Assembly: GCF_000167195.1 (NCBI RefSeq) | Contig: NZ_AADV02000021.1 | Coordinates: forward strand, 1 to 34,274 | Length of the DNA stretch: 34,274 bases | Direction: 5' to 3' | Source: Crocosphaera watsonii WH 8501 | Lineage (GTDB): Bacteria; Cyanobacteriota; Cyanobacteriia; Cyanobacteriales; Microcystaceae | Shown here: one piece after another, positions 8,097-17,276 of the stretch | Layout: each line of letters opens with the position of its first letter | Position numbering within the stretch: the stretch's first letter is position 1 | Made by a program: the position numbers and the translations under genes | The notes under the pieces: model-generated | What the model was told of the DNA's origin: nothing | Database searches by the model: none | What the model saw: the letters and a program-made list of their open reading frames with translations, nothing else

Positions 8097-9474
8097 GTGC
8101 AGCTTAGCAAAAATAATCTACCAGTCACTTATGATATTTAAAGCCCTTAAATTTCCAAACGAACGGCTTAGCAAAATGTTGATTAAAGTAATCAATAAAA
8201 TTGAGAATTTTTTGGGATAGTTCTTTAGTTGAACGGACAGTAATTCTTTTGAGTAAACGCCGGACTAAGATCGAAAACCAACACTCAATTTGATTAAGCC
8301 ACGATGTATGTTTGGGAATATAAACAAAGCGAATTCGATGAGATTCATCTGATAAAAAATCTGCTCTGCTGTCCATAGATTGCAAAATCCCCTCCTTTCC
8401 TTTTCTCCCCAAATCAATAGTAATTCCACAGCTTTCTGCTACTAATTTGACTAAGCTTTCCGATTTATGAGTGTTGAGTTGATCTACAATAAAAATCCAT
8501 TCTGCTTTTTCATCAATCTTAATCGTTCTCTGGATATGTTCAGAAAAATCTTGTTCTGTTCTTGTCGGTCCAATAGAGGGACTAACAACTTTTCCTCTTG
8601 CCACATCCCAGTTCGCAATCAAGCTTAAAGTTCCGTGTCTTTCATATTCAAATTCGATTTTTTCTACTTGTTTAGGCTTGATTCTTTTGTTCGGAAATAA
8701 TCTCTCAAGAGCTTGAATCCCTGTCATTTCATCTGTACTAATTAAATGAATTCCTTGTTCTAACAAAGTTTTAGCTTCTTGATGAAGTTCACAGATATAT
8801 TTGACTTGCTTTTTAAATTTTAAGGGATCATCAATTTTGGCATTTAACCAGTAACGAACGAGATGTGGTTGTAATGTCGCTTCTTTTTAAAAAACGCCCC
8901 ACACTACGGGGGGAAATCTTTTCGACAATTCCTCTTTTTATGGCTTCATCCGCCAACTCTGAAGGTGTCCAATGGCTCACTGGTCTGTCTGATTTTTCAC
9001 ATTCTTCACAAGCGATCGCTACAATCTGGACTACTTGTTCGACCGTAAAGGATTTTGTTGTTCCAGGTCTTGGGCGATCGCTTAAAATTCCTTTGATCAA
9101 GACCATTAATGCTTTCTCCGTTACCTGTTGTTCTTCGGCGGCACTCAGTTTTTCTCTCTCCTCAAACCATCGCGATCGCCACTGACGCACTTGTACTCGG
9201 TCTAATTCTAATCTTCGACTAATCGAACTATTGCTCTCTCCTGATGCTGCGGCTAAGATTAGCTTGGCTCGTCTAACAAGGCGATAGGGGTTTGTTGTCC
9301 CTCTCACTATTTGTTGGAGTACTGTTTTCTGTAGGTTGGAGAGGTTAATTGGCAATGCTTTTATCATGGACATCAACTTCGAGATTCTTCCGTTAGTTTC
9401 ATTGAAACACATTGTCGTGGCTAGTCACGAAAGTTTCTGTAAAAATCTGGTGGATTACTTTCGCTAAGCTGCAC
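8097..9474 (-). mobile_element. IS630-family element with TA target duplication
   Basis: A 1378-bp element with 28-bp terminal inverted repeats that begin GTGCAGCTTAGC and differ at three positions (8097-8124 against 9447-9474). TA dinucleotides at 8095-8096 and 9475-9476 flank it, as IS630/Tc1 elements require. The left flank is group II intron RT sequence and the right flank is pfl sequence, so the two flanks do not come from one target gene. Confidence 0.9.
8125..9412 (-). pseudogene. IS630 transposase, frameshifted
   Basis: The N-terminal half (8831-9412) holds the helix-turn-helix region (NSSISRRLELDRVQVRQWRS). It reads through SPRSVGRFLKRSDI and then loses frame. One extra base at about 8872 explains this: skipping it gives QPHLVRYWLNAKIDDPLKF in the next frame. 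That frame runs to the catalytic domain (8125-8766) with the DDE residues in STDEMTG, VDQLNTH and SWLNQIECW. The shift needed is +1, and I see no slippery heptamer of the -1 type, so a mutational insertion is likelier than programmed frameshifting. The element probably needs a transposase from another copy to move. Confidence 0.85.
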
Positions 9475-10329
9475 TAGGGACATAGCAGCCCCATTTTGTT
9501 CTTTCACCGCAGCTAAATAACCGAAATAAGTCCACTGGATCGCTTGTTGACTATTGACGGCCGGGTTGCCTAAGTCAAACCCATAACTTGCACCCATGCT
9601 TTTCAGTTTTTTCAGGGCTTTGATTTGTTCTGAGATTTCTTCTCGTAAGCGGATCAAGTCCTCATCCATCACATCGTATTCCAGGGAAGATAACTGTTTT
9701 TGTTTATCTTTGATGAGAAAATCCACACCGTACAAAGCTATACGACGATAATCCCCAATAATCCGGCCTCGTCCATAAGCATCGGGTAAACCGGTAATAA
9801 TCCCAGAGTGGCGGGCTTTACGCATTTCGCTGGTATAAGCATCAAAAACACCGTCATTGTGGGTTTTCCGATATTCGGTAAATGTTGTATGGGTTTGGGG
9901 ATCGATAGTATATCCGTAAGCTTCTAATGATTTTTCGACAACCCGAATGCCACCAAAGGGCATAATTGCACGTTTGAAGGGTTGATCGGTTTGCAGGCCG
10001 ACAATTTTTTCTAAGTCTTGATTAATATAACCGGCACCATAGGCGGTAATACTAGAAGGAATTTTAGTTTCTGCGTCTAATACCCCTTTTTCTCTTTCTT
10101 GTACCATTAAGGATTTTACTTCATTCCAAAGGGTATCCGTTGCCGGGGTTACTGTTTCTAGAAATGATTCATCTCCTTGATAGGGGGTGTAATTTTTTTG
10201 AATAAAGTCTCTAACGTTAACTTCTTTAACCCATTCTCCCTGTTTAAATCCTTGCCATGCTTCTTGTGTTGAGGTGAGTTGACTTTTTAATGTAGAAACG
10301 TTTCTTTGCAGATCAAGATTACTAACCAT
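9475..10329 (-). pseudogene. pflB: Pyruvate formate-lyase, N-terminal fragment
   Basis: 285 codons that closely match the N-terminal third of PflB, the glycyl-radical enzyme that splits pyruvate and CoA into formate and acetyl-CoA during fermentation. Landmarks are VNVRDFIQKNYTPYQGDESF, QDLEKIVGLQ, GLPDAYGRGRIIGDYRR and QAIQWTYFGYLAAVKEQNG. The match stops at AAMSL, where the IS630 begins; the open frame runs 54 bp into the IS. The catalytic cysteine pair (Cys418/419 in E. coli) and the glycyl-radical site near the C-terminus are absent, so the product is inactive. The 3' part of the gene is not in this window. The start at 10329 has only a weak GGTGAT ribosome site. The fragment itself has no stop, so the break is recent. 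Confidence 0.88.
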
Positions 10330-10678
10330 ATATATATCACCAAGTGTTGTCCGTTGCTTTACACTTGCCTCCTTAACTCTATTTTATCCCGTTTAATTAA
10401 GATTTTTGTCTGCTTAACTTATCTTTAATATACCGCATCAATAACTTTCTTGCGAAGGTCATAACTATTGCAAAAACAGGCGATCCCCGTTAACATACAT
10501 TAAGTACATAATCACTGTACCCTAATTCATAAATTCTAAAGAATCATTTAAAAACTTTTTACCACAAAATAATTAGAATATGTTTGAATTAAAGCTGGTT
10601 TAAAAATTGACTACCAATGGCAACTCAGTAAAGATAAATATATATTTATTTATTGTGACCACAAGAAACAAAATTTAA
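10330..10678. other. Intergenic region upstream of the pfl fragment
   Basis: 349 bp, very AT-rich, between the pfl fragment and the stop of the next minus-strand gene. It should hold the pfl promoter. I see one imperfect palindrome, GTAC-N9-GTAC around 10503-10519, and no ORF or RNA gene that I can support. Confidence 0.4.
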
Positions 10679-11149
10679 TTAATATTGAATTAACCAAAAT
10701 GCTTCATCTCTAATATATAAAGGGTTACTATTAGCAGGAGGTGCAATCATTTTAACTTCTTTCATTAAAGAATTATGTTCAACTTTCCAATTCTGATAAT
10801 CAGCAGATTCGTCCTTTTCTTGTTCAGGACAACTATAAGTTACTTTTTTAATTTGTTGATCATCAATTTCAAAAAAACGTCCACAATCTTGTGGTAAAAT
10901 CATGATGACTAGCAAACGATTTTCTTGTTTAGGATATAATGTAACTGTACTCGGTTGTTTAACTCCATTTGCTACTCTTCCCCAAAATTGAGCCGTTGCT
11001 GCATAGCTTTTTTGTCTAGGTTGTGGATTAACAATTGCTATTGTATTTGAGGGGAAAAATTTATTTTTAACTTTTGATAATTCAGAAGTATTAAATAATA
11101 GTAATAAACTCATTAATAAATTTATATTTGTATTCATAGTATTAATCAA
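10679..11149 (-). CDS. Secreted hypothetical protein, 156 aa
   Basis: Not a recognised family. The first 20 residues (MINTMNTNINLLMSLLLLFN) form a short polar start plus a hydrophobic stretch typical of a signal peptide. The mature part is soluble and mixed, with two cysteines (LPQDCGRFFEI and VTYSCPEQEKDES) that could form a disulfide in the periplasm. A second ATG four codons downstream could also serve as the start. It is a single gene, 237 bp from the divergent enolase-superfamily gene. Confidence 0.55.
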   Translation of the reverse strand: MINTMNTNINLLMSLLLLFNTSELSKVKNKFFPSNTIAIVNPQPRQKSYAATAQFWGRVANGVKQPSTVTLYPKQENRLLVIMILPQDCGRFFEIDDQQIKKVTYSCPEQEKDESADYQNWKVEHNSLMKEVKMIAPPANSNPLYIRDEAFWLIQY

Positions 11150-11386
11150 ATTAGGCTTTTTAGTATCTTTAGGGTAGCTAATGTTAACTAAAAGTGGTAA
11201 TTTTTAGCTAATAACCTATTATAAACATTTTACCCCAAAAATTTTGTAACCTTCAGCTTATTGGATCTTAGTTCCGACAATAAATTTTAATTTTAGTGAA
11301 GATTTATCATCAATCACACAAAAATATGTTAACCTAACCTTAGAAAACATCAAAGATATATTATCAATAAACTAAATTAATTATTC

Positions 11387-12487
11387 ATGATAATCGAGAA
11401 TGTAGAGCTTTTTTTATTTGAATTACCCTTCATCAAAAGTTATCAAACCAGCTATGGTGAAATGAATCAAAAAAGAAGTATTATAGTTAAACTATCTACT
11501 TCTGATTTATCGGGTTATGGTGAAGCATCAACCTTACCATTTCCTTTCTATTTACCCGAATATACTGATGCTTCCTATATTGTCTTAAAAGATTTAATTA
11601 TACCTAAAATTATTGGTAAAACCATCAATCATCCCAGTGAAATTTATAAATTTTTAGATCATATAAAAGGTTATAAATTTGCCAAAACTTCAGTAGAAAC
11701 AGCAGCATGGGATTTATATTCACAACAGATTAAAACACCTATTTTGCAACTCTTAGGAGGTAAAAATAAAGAGATTGAAATAGGTGGAGCAGTGGGTATT
11801 ACTCAAGATAAAAATAAACTCTTAGAAGAAATTAGTTTAAAAATTGAACAAGGTTATAAAAGAATTAAACTAAAAATTAAACCAGGGTGGGACATTAAAC
11901 CCTTAGAAATAATTAGAAATAACTTTCCTGATGTTCCTTTACTCGCTGATGCAAACTCTGCTTATACTTTACAAGATATAGACTTATTAAAAGCCTTAGA
12001 CAATGTAAATTTAATGATGATAGAACAGCCTTTAGGTTGGGATGACATTATTGATCATGGAGAACTTCAAAAGCAAATTAAAACCCCTATTTGTCTCGAT
12101 GAAAGTATTTTATCCTTAGAAGATACTCGCAAAGCGATTAAACTAAATGCTTGTAAAATTATTAATCTTAAACCTGGAAGAGTTGGAGGACTAACAGAAG
12201 CAAAAAAAATACACGATTTGTGTCAAAAACATAATATTGGAGTGTGGTGTGGAGGAATGTTAGAATGTTCCATAGGGGCATTTTTTACCCTTTCTCTTGC
12301 TACTTTAGACAACTTTATTTATCCCGCTGCCTTAAATACTAATGACTATATTGATGACATTGTTACTTATAAATGTCTTGCAGAAAATGGAAAAGTAAAC
12401 GCTCCTAATTTTTTAAGTGACTTTGGGGTAAATGAAGATAAATTGAGACACTATACAATTTTATCAAAGACAATGACAATGAGATAG
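11387..12487 (+). CDS. Enolase-superfamily enzyme (OSBS/N-acylamino acid racemase or dipeptide epimerase type)
   Basis: A 366-residue member of the muconate-lactonizing subgroup. The N-terminal capping domain covers about residues 1-120. The barrel carries the catalytic signature: the KxK lysines in KRIKLKIKPGW, metal ligands in LADANSAY, MIEQPLGWDD and ICLDESI, and the second catalytic lysine in INLKPGRVGGLTEA. The C-terminal VWCGGMLECSIG matches the GGM-E pattern of o-succinylbenzoate synthase/N-acylamino acid racemases. Cyanobacteria need an OSBS (MenC) for phylloquinone, so this could be that enzyme or a racemase; sequence alone does not separate them. It stands alone on the plus strand. 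Codon use is very AT-rich, like its neighbours. Confidence 0.8.
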   Translation: MIIENVELFLFELPFIKSYQTSYGEMNQKRSIIVKLSTSDLSGYGEASTLPFPFYLPEYTDASYIVLKDLIIPKIIGKTINHPSEIYKFLDHIKGYKFAKTSVETAAWDLYSQQIKTPILQLLGGKNKEIEIGGAVGITQDKNKLLEEISLKIEQGYKRIKLKIKPGWDIKPLEIIRNNFPDVPLLADANSAYTLQDIDLLKALDNVNLMMIEQPLGWDDIIDHGELQKQIKTPICLDESILSLEDTRKAIKLNACKIINLKPGRVGGLTEAKKIHDLCQKHNIGVWCGGMLECSIGAFFTLSLATLDNFIYPAALNTNDYIDDIVTYKCLAENGKVNAPNFLSDFGVNEDKLRHYTILSKTMTMR

Positions 12488-12544
12488 TCTCAGTAACTCA
12501 TAAATTAAATATAGCAATCACCGAATGATTTATGAGAAACTCAA

Positions 12545-12600
12545 GATCCCCCCTTTAGTTCCCCCCTTACAAAGGGGGGTTGGGGGGTAGTGGGGGGATC
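12545..12600. repeat. GATCCCCCC inverted repeat (dispersed cyanobacterial type)
   Basis: A 56-bp unit bounded by GATCCCCCC and GGGGGGATC. The inside is again C-rich then G-rich (TTCCCCCCTTACAAAGGGGGG), so it folds into a long imperfect hairpin. Similar G/C-run palindromes are dispersed in intergenic DNA of many cyanobacteria. It may also act as a terminator for the flanking convergent genes. Confidence 0.7.
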
Positions 12601-12662
12601 AGTTTCAACATTAATTCTCACAACTGATAACTGGTTAGTATATAAAAATTGGATACTCCTAT

Positions 12663-13289
12663 TTATTCCCTGACTTCTAGTACATAAATAACCTGTTTAA
12701 ACAAAAACAAAAATGAATAACTTTCCGTATAAATTAACTTAAGTTTTAGACGTTCAAAAAGATTTTGCCATTCTTCATCAGTTCGATTATTATGAGGATG
12801 TTCTGAGAATTCAAAATTGACCAAACTATCAACAGCATAAGTTAAATATTGTTAGAGCTTATTGTCGTAAATATCCTCGATGATCATAATTTTGTGACCG
12901 ACTTTTTTAGCTTCGCAGATAACAGAAACCACATCTACGGTATGATGGAGAACTGTAAGCAGTAAAACACTAGAGAAAGCTTTATCTTCAAAGGGAATTT
13001 TTTGACCATCATAAACAATGGGTTTAACCTTAGAAAAGAGACTAAAATTTTGGATATCCAGGGGAACAATAGTAAATCCTTGTTGCTGAAAATAATCAGT
13101 AATTGTTCCTAAACCACTACCTAACTCTAAGATTAAATCTTGATGGTTTAACCAAGATTCTAATCGCTTAAATTTCTGACGAGTATCCCATTGCCAAAGC
13201 GGAAGCATTAACCGAGCTAACCAAGGGGATTGTTTAATAATTTCTAGTCCCATTTTCTCCGATAAATGAAAATTAAGAACCATGACCAC
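12663..13289 (-). pseudogene. SAM-dependent methyltransferase with an internal stop
   Basis: A class I methyltransferase of 208 codons with a single in-frame TAA at 12852-12854. Residues 1-145 hold the SAM motif LILELGSGLGTITDYF, the acidic residue after strand 2 (IVPLDIQNF) and the strand-4 region FSSVLLLTVLHHTVDVVSVI. After the TAA the same frame continues QYLTYAVDSLVNFEFSEHPH NNRTDEEWQNLFERL to a normal stop at 12663, and that continuation is protein-like. The loss is therefore one nonsense change (or a sequencing error). The substrate is unknown. It is divergent from acsF, 113 bp away. Confidence 0.75.
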
Positions 13290-13402
13290 TCGTTACTAAA
13301 AATATCATAACCTTGATCTGCTCAGATAATCTAAAGTTTTGCGAACAACCATAGACAAAATTACCTCAGTATCAGATGATATAACTATCCAGTTATATAG
13401 CA

Positions 13403-14482
13403 ATGGTTATGGTTAAGACTCCTGTTAAACCCGATCAACTGAAACCAGGAAAGAAAGCACCTGATAAAGAAACTCTCCTCACTCCTCGTTTTTACATAAC
13501 AGACTTTGAAGCTGCGGCCAACCTATCTTTAACAGAGCAGGAAACCGAGTTAAATGCGATGTTGACGGAAATGCGTAACGACTACAACCGTCATCATTTT
13601 ATGCGGGATGAAGAGTTTAAAACCGGTAACTGGGATCATTTAGATGAAACCACAAGAGAGGGATTCATTGAGTATTTAGAAAGGTCTTGTATTTCTGAAT
13701 TTTCTGGCTTTTTACTCTTCAAAGAATTGTCTAGAAAACTCAAAGGCCGTAACCCTATTTTATCTGAAATGTTCCAGTTAATGGCCAGAGATGAAGCTCG
13801 TCATGCAGGGTTTTTAAACAAGGCGATGGCTGACTTTAACCTATCTTTGGACTTAGGAAGAGTTACGAAAACTCGTACTTATACCTTTTTCCCTTTAGAA
13901 TGGGTTATTTACACCGTTTATCTTTCTGAAAAAATTGGTTACTGGCGTTATATCATCATCTTTCATCACTTAGAGAAACATCCAGAAAAACAGTTTTATC
14001 CCATTTTCAAAAAATTTGAAAACTGGTGTCAAGATGAGAACCGTCACGGTGATATTTTTACGGCTTTATTGCGTTCTCAACCCAAACTTTGGGACACTTG
14101 GAAAGCTCGTCTATGGAGTCGCTTTTTCCTCTTATCTGTCTTTGCAACCCATACTTTAACTGTTCATGAAAGAGCTAGTTTTTATGAGTCTTTAGGGTTA
14201 AATGCAACGGAATTTGATAAAGAAGTCATCAAGAAAACCAATGAAACCTCAGCTAGAACCTTTCCTAGTGTCTTAGATGTGGATCACCCTGACTTTTATC
14301 CTGGTTTACAACGGTGTTCTCAACGTAATTTGAAGATGAAAGAAATTGGAGAAACTAAAGCACCTAAATTCTGGAAAACTTTGCGTAAAATACCTTTAAT
14401 TGCTGGTATTGTAGTAGAGTTATTCCGTATCTATTTAATCAAACCCATTGATGCTGAAGCTCTAAGGGGAATGGTTAAATAG
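13403..14482 (+). CDS. acsF: Magnesium-protoporphyrin IX monomethyl ester (oxidative) cyclase
   Basis: A 359-residue aerobic cyclase that forms the isocyclic (fifth) ring of chlorophyll, turning Mg-protoporphyrin monomethyl ester into protochlorophyllide with O2 at the membrane. The diiron ligands are visible in YLERSCISEF, ARDEARHAGFLNKAM and CQDENRHGDIFTALL. Length and the C-terminus (KPIDAEALRGMVK) are normal for cyanobacterial AcsF/CycI. The frame is intact. There is a choice of two N-terminal Met codons (MVMVKTP); no strong Shine-Dalgarno decides between them. A strong intrinsic terminator follows, so it is probably monocistronic. Confidence 0.96.
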   Translation: MVMVKTPVKPDQLKPGKKAPDKETLLTPRFYITDFEAAANLSLTEQETELNAMLTEMRNDYNRHHFMRDEEFKTGNWDHLDETTREGFIEYLERSCISEFSGFLLFKELSRKLKGRNPILSEMFQLMARDEARHAGFLNKAMADFNLSLDLGRVTKTRTYTFFPLEWVIYTVYLSEKIGYWRYIIIFHHLEKHPEKQFYPIFKKFENWCQDENRHGDIFTALLRSQPKLWDTWKARLWSRFFLLSVFATHTLTVHERASFYESLGLNATEFDKEVIKKTNETSARTFPSVLDVDHPDFYPGLQRCSQRNLKMKEIGETKAPKFWKTLRKIPLIAGIVVELFRIYLIKPIDAEALRGMVK

Positions 14483-14513
14483 ACTTAACTCTATGGTGAC
14501 CTAAAAAAGTCTT

Positions 14514-14547
14514 GAAAGCTTGTGATGTGCAAGCTTTCTTTTTTTTT
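14514..14547 (+). terminator. Intrinsic terminator of acsF
   Basis: GAAAGCTTG (14514-14522) pairs with CAAGCTTTC (14530-14538) across a 7-base loop and is followed directly by nine T residues. It begins 32 bp after the acsF stop. Confidence 0.9.
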
Positions 14548-14770
14548 GCTATATTAGTGGGTATAAGCTCCAATATTCTGTTTGTTCCCTGTTCCCTAAC
14601 CTTTTGGACTGCTCAGGAAAGATACAACTTGAAAAATTAAGTCAGATTAAATCTGGGCGGTTTTTAGAGCGTAAATTTTCTTCTTACCGATTTATTCCCT
14701 ACTAAGATAATAATGTTAACCTAAAAGTGTTTATATTCACTTCATATTATTTTATGTTGAAAAACTGGCT

Positions 14771-15409
14771 TTGACCGTAACTGGTGCAACTTTAATGACC
14801 ACGTTTGTTGATGTTAATTCTGTTCAAAGGATGAATTTAATTCGCAATGGTAGTTTTGAATCATCCAGTCTAAATCCGGGTAGGGGTTTTATTAGTTTAG
14901 GTACTGGATCAACTGCAATTAATAACTGGACTACAACAGGCCCCATTGACTATATTGGTGGATTATGGCAAGCTTCTGATGGTGGCCGTAGTTTAGATTT
15001 AAACTCATCCTCAACGGGTGGAATTTCACAAACCTTTGACACGATTGTTGGTCAAAACTATACAGTCACCTTTGATTTAGCAGCACATCCAGATCGAAGG
15101 GGTTCTATTAACAAATCAATGAGAGTATCAGCAGCAGGAGACTCAGAGGTTTTTACTTTTAATAGAACTGGTAAATCTACCTTAAACATGGGATGGGAAA
15201 CTAACACCTGGATGTTTAGCGCAACAGGTTCAAGCACTACACTTTCATTTATCAGTAATATTGGTGGTCCTTATGGCCCAACGTTAGATAATGTTTCTGT
15301 AACTACTGTTCCCGAACCTTTAACAATTTTAGGGGCCGGAATGGCAGTGGCTTTTGGAACAGGATTCAAAAAAACATTGAGTAAAATTAAGAAAAAATCC
15401 GACCTATAA
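14771..15409 (+). CDS. PEP-CTERM protein, choice-of-anchor C type, with damaged start
   Basis: A secreted protein with a jelly-roll-like domain: NLIRNGSFESSSLNPGRGF, INNWTTTGPIDYIGGLW and RSLDLNSSSTGGISQTF match the choice-of-anchor C/DUF642-like pattern. It ends with a PEP-CTERM signal (VPEPLTILGAGMAVAFGTGF plus a lysine-rich tail), so exosortase-linked export to the cell surface is expected. The open frame has only a TTG start at 14771, inside the signal peptide. An ATG at 14754 would give MLKKLALTVTGATLMTTFV, a perfect signal peptide, if the A5 run at 14760-14764 had six As. So either a one-base contraction disabled the gene, or the base is a sequencing error. The rest of the frame is intact. 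Confidence 0.7.
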   Translation: MTVTGATLMTTFVDVNSVQRMNLIRNGSFESSSLNPGRGFISLGTGSTAINNWTTTGPIDYIGGLWQASDGGRSLDLNSSSTGGISQTFDTIVGQNYTVTFDLAAHPDRRGSINKSMRVSAAGDSEVFTFNRTGKSTLNMGWETNTWMFSATGSSTTLSFISNIGGPYGPTLDNVSVTTVPEPLTILGAGMAVAFGTGFKKTLSKIKKKSDL

Positions 15410-15441
15410 ATACTCACACAAACCATTTATTATAATCACAG

Positions 15442-15461
15442 GGGTTAACTATAGTTAACCC
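15442..15461. terminator. Perfect 20-bp palindrome after the PEP-CTERM gene
   Basis: GGGTTAACTA joined to TAGTTAACCC. It lies between convergent genes, 32 bp after one stop and 30 bp before the other, and is followed by a short T-rich run on the plus strand. It most likely acts as a bidirectional terminator. Confidence 0.6.
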
Positions 15462-15491
15462 TTTAACTTTGATTCCGAGGGACTCCAAATC

Positions 15492-17138
15492 TCACCAACT
15501 TACTTTTCCTTCTAACTTTTTCATCTTACTTTCTCCAATTCCTTTTACTCTTGTTAAGTCTTCTAAAGAGGAAAATGGTTGAGCCTCACGAGCCTCAATA
15601 ATTCTTTCTGCCAGGGATTCCCCAATTCCTGGTAATGTTTCTAGTTCTCCTAAACTAGCTGTATTTAGATTAATAATTTTTATGACATTTTCTTCTGTTT
15701 TTAGGGTTGATAAGCTAGGACATTTTTTAATATTTTCTTGAATTTTGTTATTAATATATTCAGGAATTCCTAAAGTAGAATTATTATATAATCTCTCAAA
15801 TTCTTGCTGATAATGCCTTGTAATAAGAGGATTTTTGATTACTAATAAAGTTTCATCATTTTGATGATTAGCCGAAGCTGACCAATTATGAGAACCTGTA
15901 ATAATAATATTATCATCAATAACAGCAAATTTATGATGTAATTTATCTCCTTGAGGAAGGTTCGCAACTCCAACCGTCTTAATATTTTCTTTCCAGGGTT
16001 TATTCTCTCTTTCATACTGACAATTATTACTCAAAGCAATACCTAACATATCTAAACCTTCACTGTAATAACGAAAAATAAAGTCTGGATCGATTAATGT
16101 TTTAATACTTATATTTTGATTATTTTTCTTTTCTAAAGTGTTAGCTATTTTTTGATCACTAAAAACAAACAAAGCTAAGTTAATCGAAGTTTGAGCTTTA
16201 TTTAATATGCTACCAATAAATCCATTAGTGCTTAGTTGCCAATCTTCTTTTGGGGAATTAGGAGAAAATTTAACCGTAACTTCTGATTCTCCTATTCTTA
16301 GAGTTTTTGGCCATCTCTTTAACTTATTAATCCCAAATAGACTATCTTTTTTCCCACCTTTACCATCTCCCCACATCAAATTAAATTCTTCAGTAAAAAG
16401 TTGAGCTAATTCTGATCATTCAATTTTTAATAAATTATTAGCATTTCCTCTGGTTTCCTCATTATTAAAATCTCCATGAATCCCACTTAAAGTAAAATTA
16501 GCTGAACTGACAATAATAAATTTTTTGTCAATAACAATAAATTTATGGTGCATCAAACCTGTTCCTTTTGAACCATCTTCTGTATCATCAATAAGAGAAA
16601 TATTGTCTTTATTTAAAATAGTTAAAATATCTCTTTCTTCAAGTTCTTTCTTACTCAATATCTGGTCATTATTGAGATCAATAAAATTAATATACTGCTC
16701 ATATCTCTGTCTTTCTCTGGGTTCTATATTACTAATTATTTGGGAAGAAACATTAGTAAGAGTACGGTTATAAGTATTTTCTAAAATAATTCTAACTTCA
16801 ATGCCTTTTTCTGCTTGTTTAACCAAAGCTTTAGCAATATTAGGAAGGCGAAACTCTTGCACAGCAATATCAATAGTTGATTGAGCAGAATTTATGCTAT
16901 TAATAATAATATTTTCTAAATTGTCTCCAGGACGATCAATATTACGATAAGGATCACTATAATCAGCACCTTTAGCTTGATTTAGGTTAAAATATACTTT
17001 AATTAAAGGATCTTGAGGAAGAGGGGGCGAGCGCTGGATTTCGGGACTATGATCACAAGCCACTAATCCCCAAAATATCCATAACAATAAGCCAACAAAT
17101 TGCCAACCCTTCTGATAAAATTTTTCCATAAGAGACAA
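15492..17138 (-). pseudogene. Lipoprotein with two PLD/HKD domains, EF-hand loop and HhH tail; internal TGA
   Basis: One frame of 549 codons interrupted by a TGA at 16416-16418. Order of parts: a lipoprotein signal (hydrophobic run then LVAC, Cys28); the first PLD half, which contains an EF-hand-like loop at residues 154-165 (DLNNDQILSKKE, with D1, N3, D5 and E12) ahead of the first HKD motif HHKFIVID (His197, Lys199, Asp204) and SSANFT; the in-frame TGA; the second PLD half with HHKFAVIDDN and TGSHNWS; and a ComEA-like helix-hairpin-helix tail (NTASLGELETLPGIGESLAE, then SLEDLTRVKGIGESK). HKD proteins cut phosphodiesters and HhH motifs bind DNA, so a calcium-responsive surface nuclease is plausible (inference). 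Read as two ORFs it would be mistaken for two genes; both sides of the TGA share one frame. Confidence 0.75.
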
Positions 17139-17276
17139 TTTTCCTTACTAGGTTTAAAACCAAAACTGTTAAACTAATTATATGAATAAAGAAGTTGTCT
17201 GTCTCTTATGGGATAATAAAATTAACACTAACTGAAAAACTGAGAACTCAAGCCAAAACTGAATTAATTATCAACT

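Noticed and set aside
6713-8128. Reverse transcriptase as a retron or diversity-generating system
   Set aside because: YADD with X domain, HNH domain and a perfect domain V downstream identify a group II intron protein; there is no template/variable repeat pair or msr/msd structure.
8872-8890. Programmed frameshift in the IS630 transposase
   Set aside because: The shift needed is +1 and no convincing slippery site is present; a one-base insertion fits better.
10503-10519. GTAC-N9-GTAC as an NtcA site
   Set aside because: NtcA needs GTA-N8-TAC; the spacing here is wrong.
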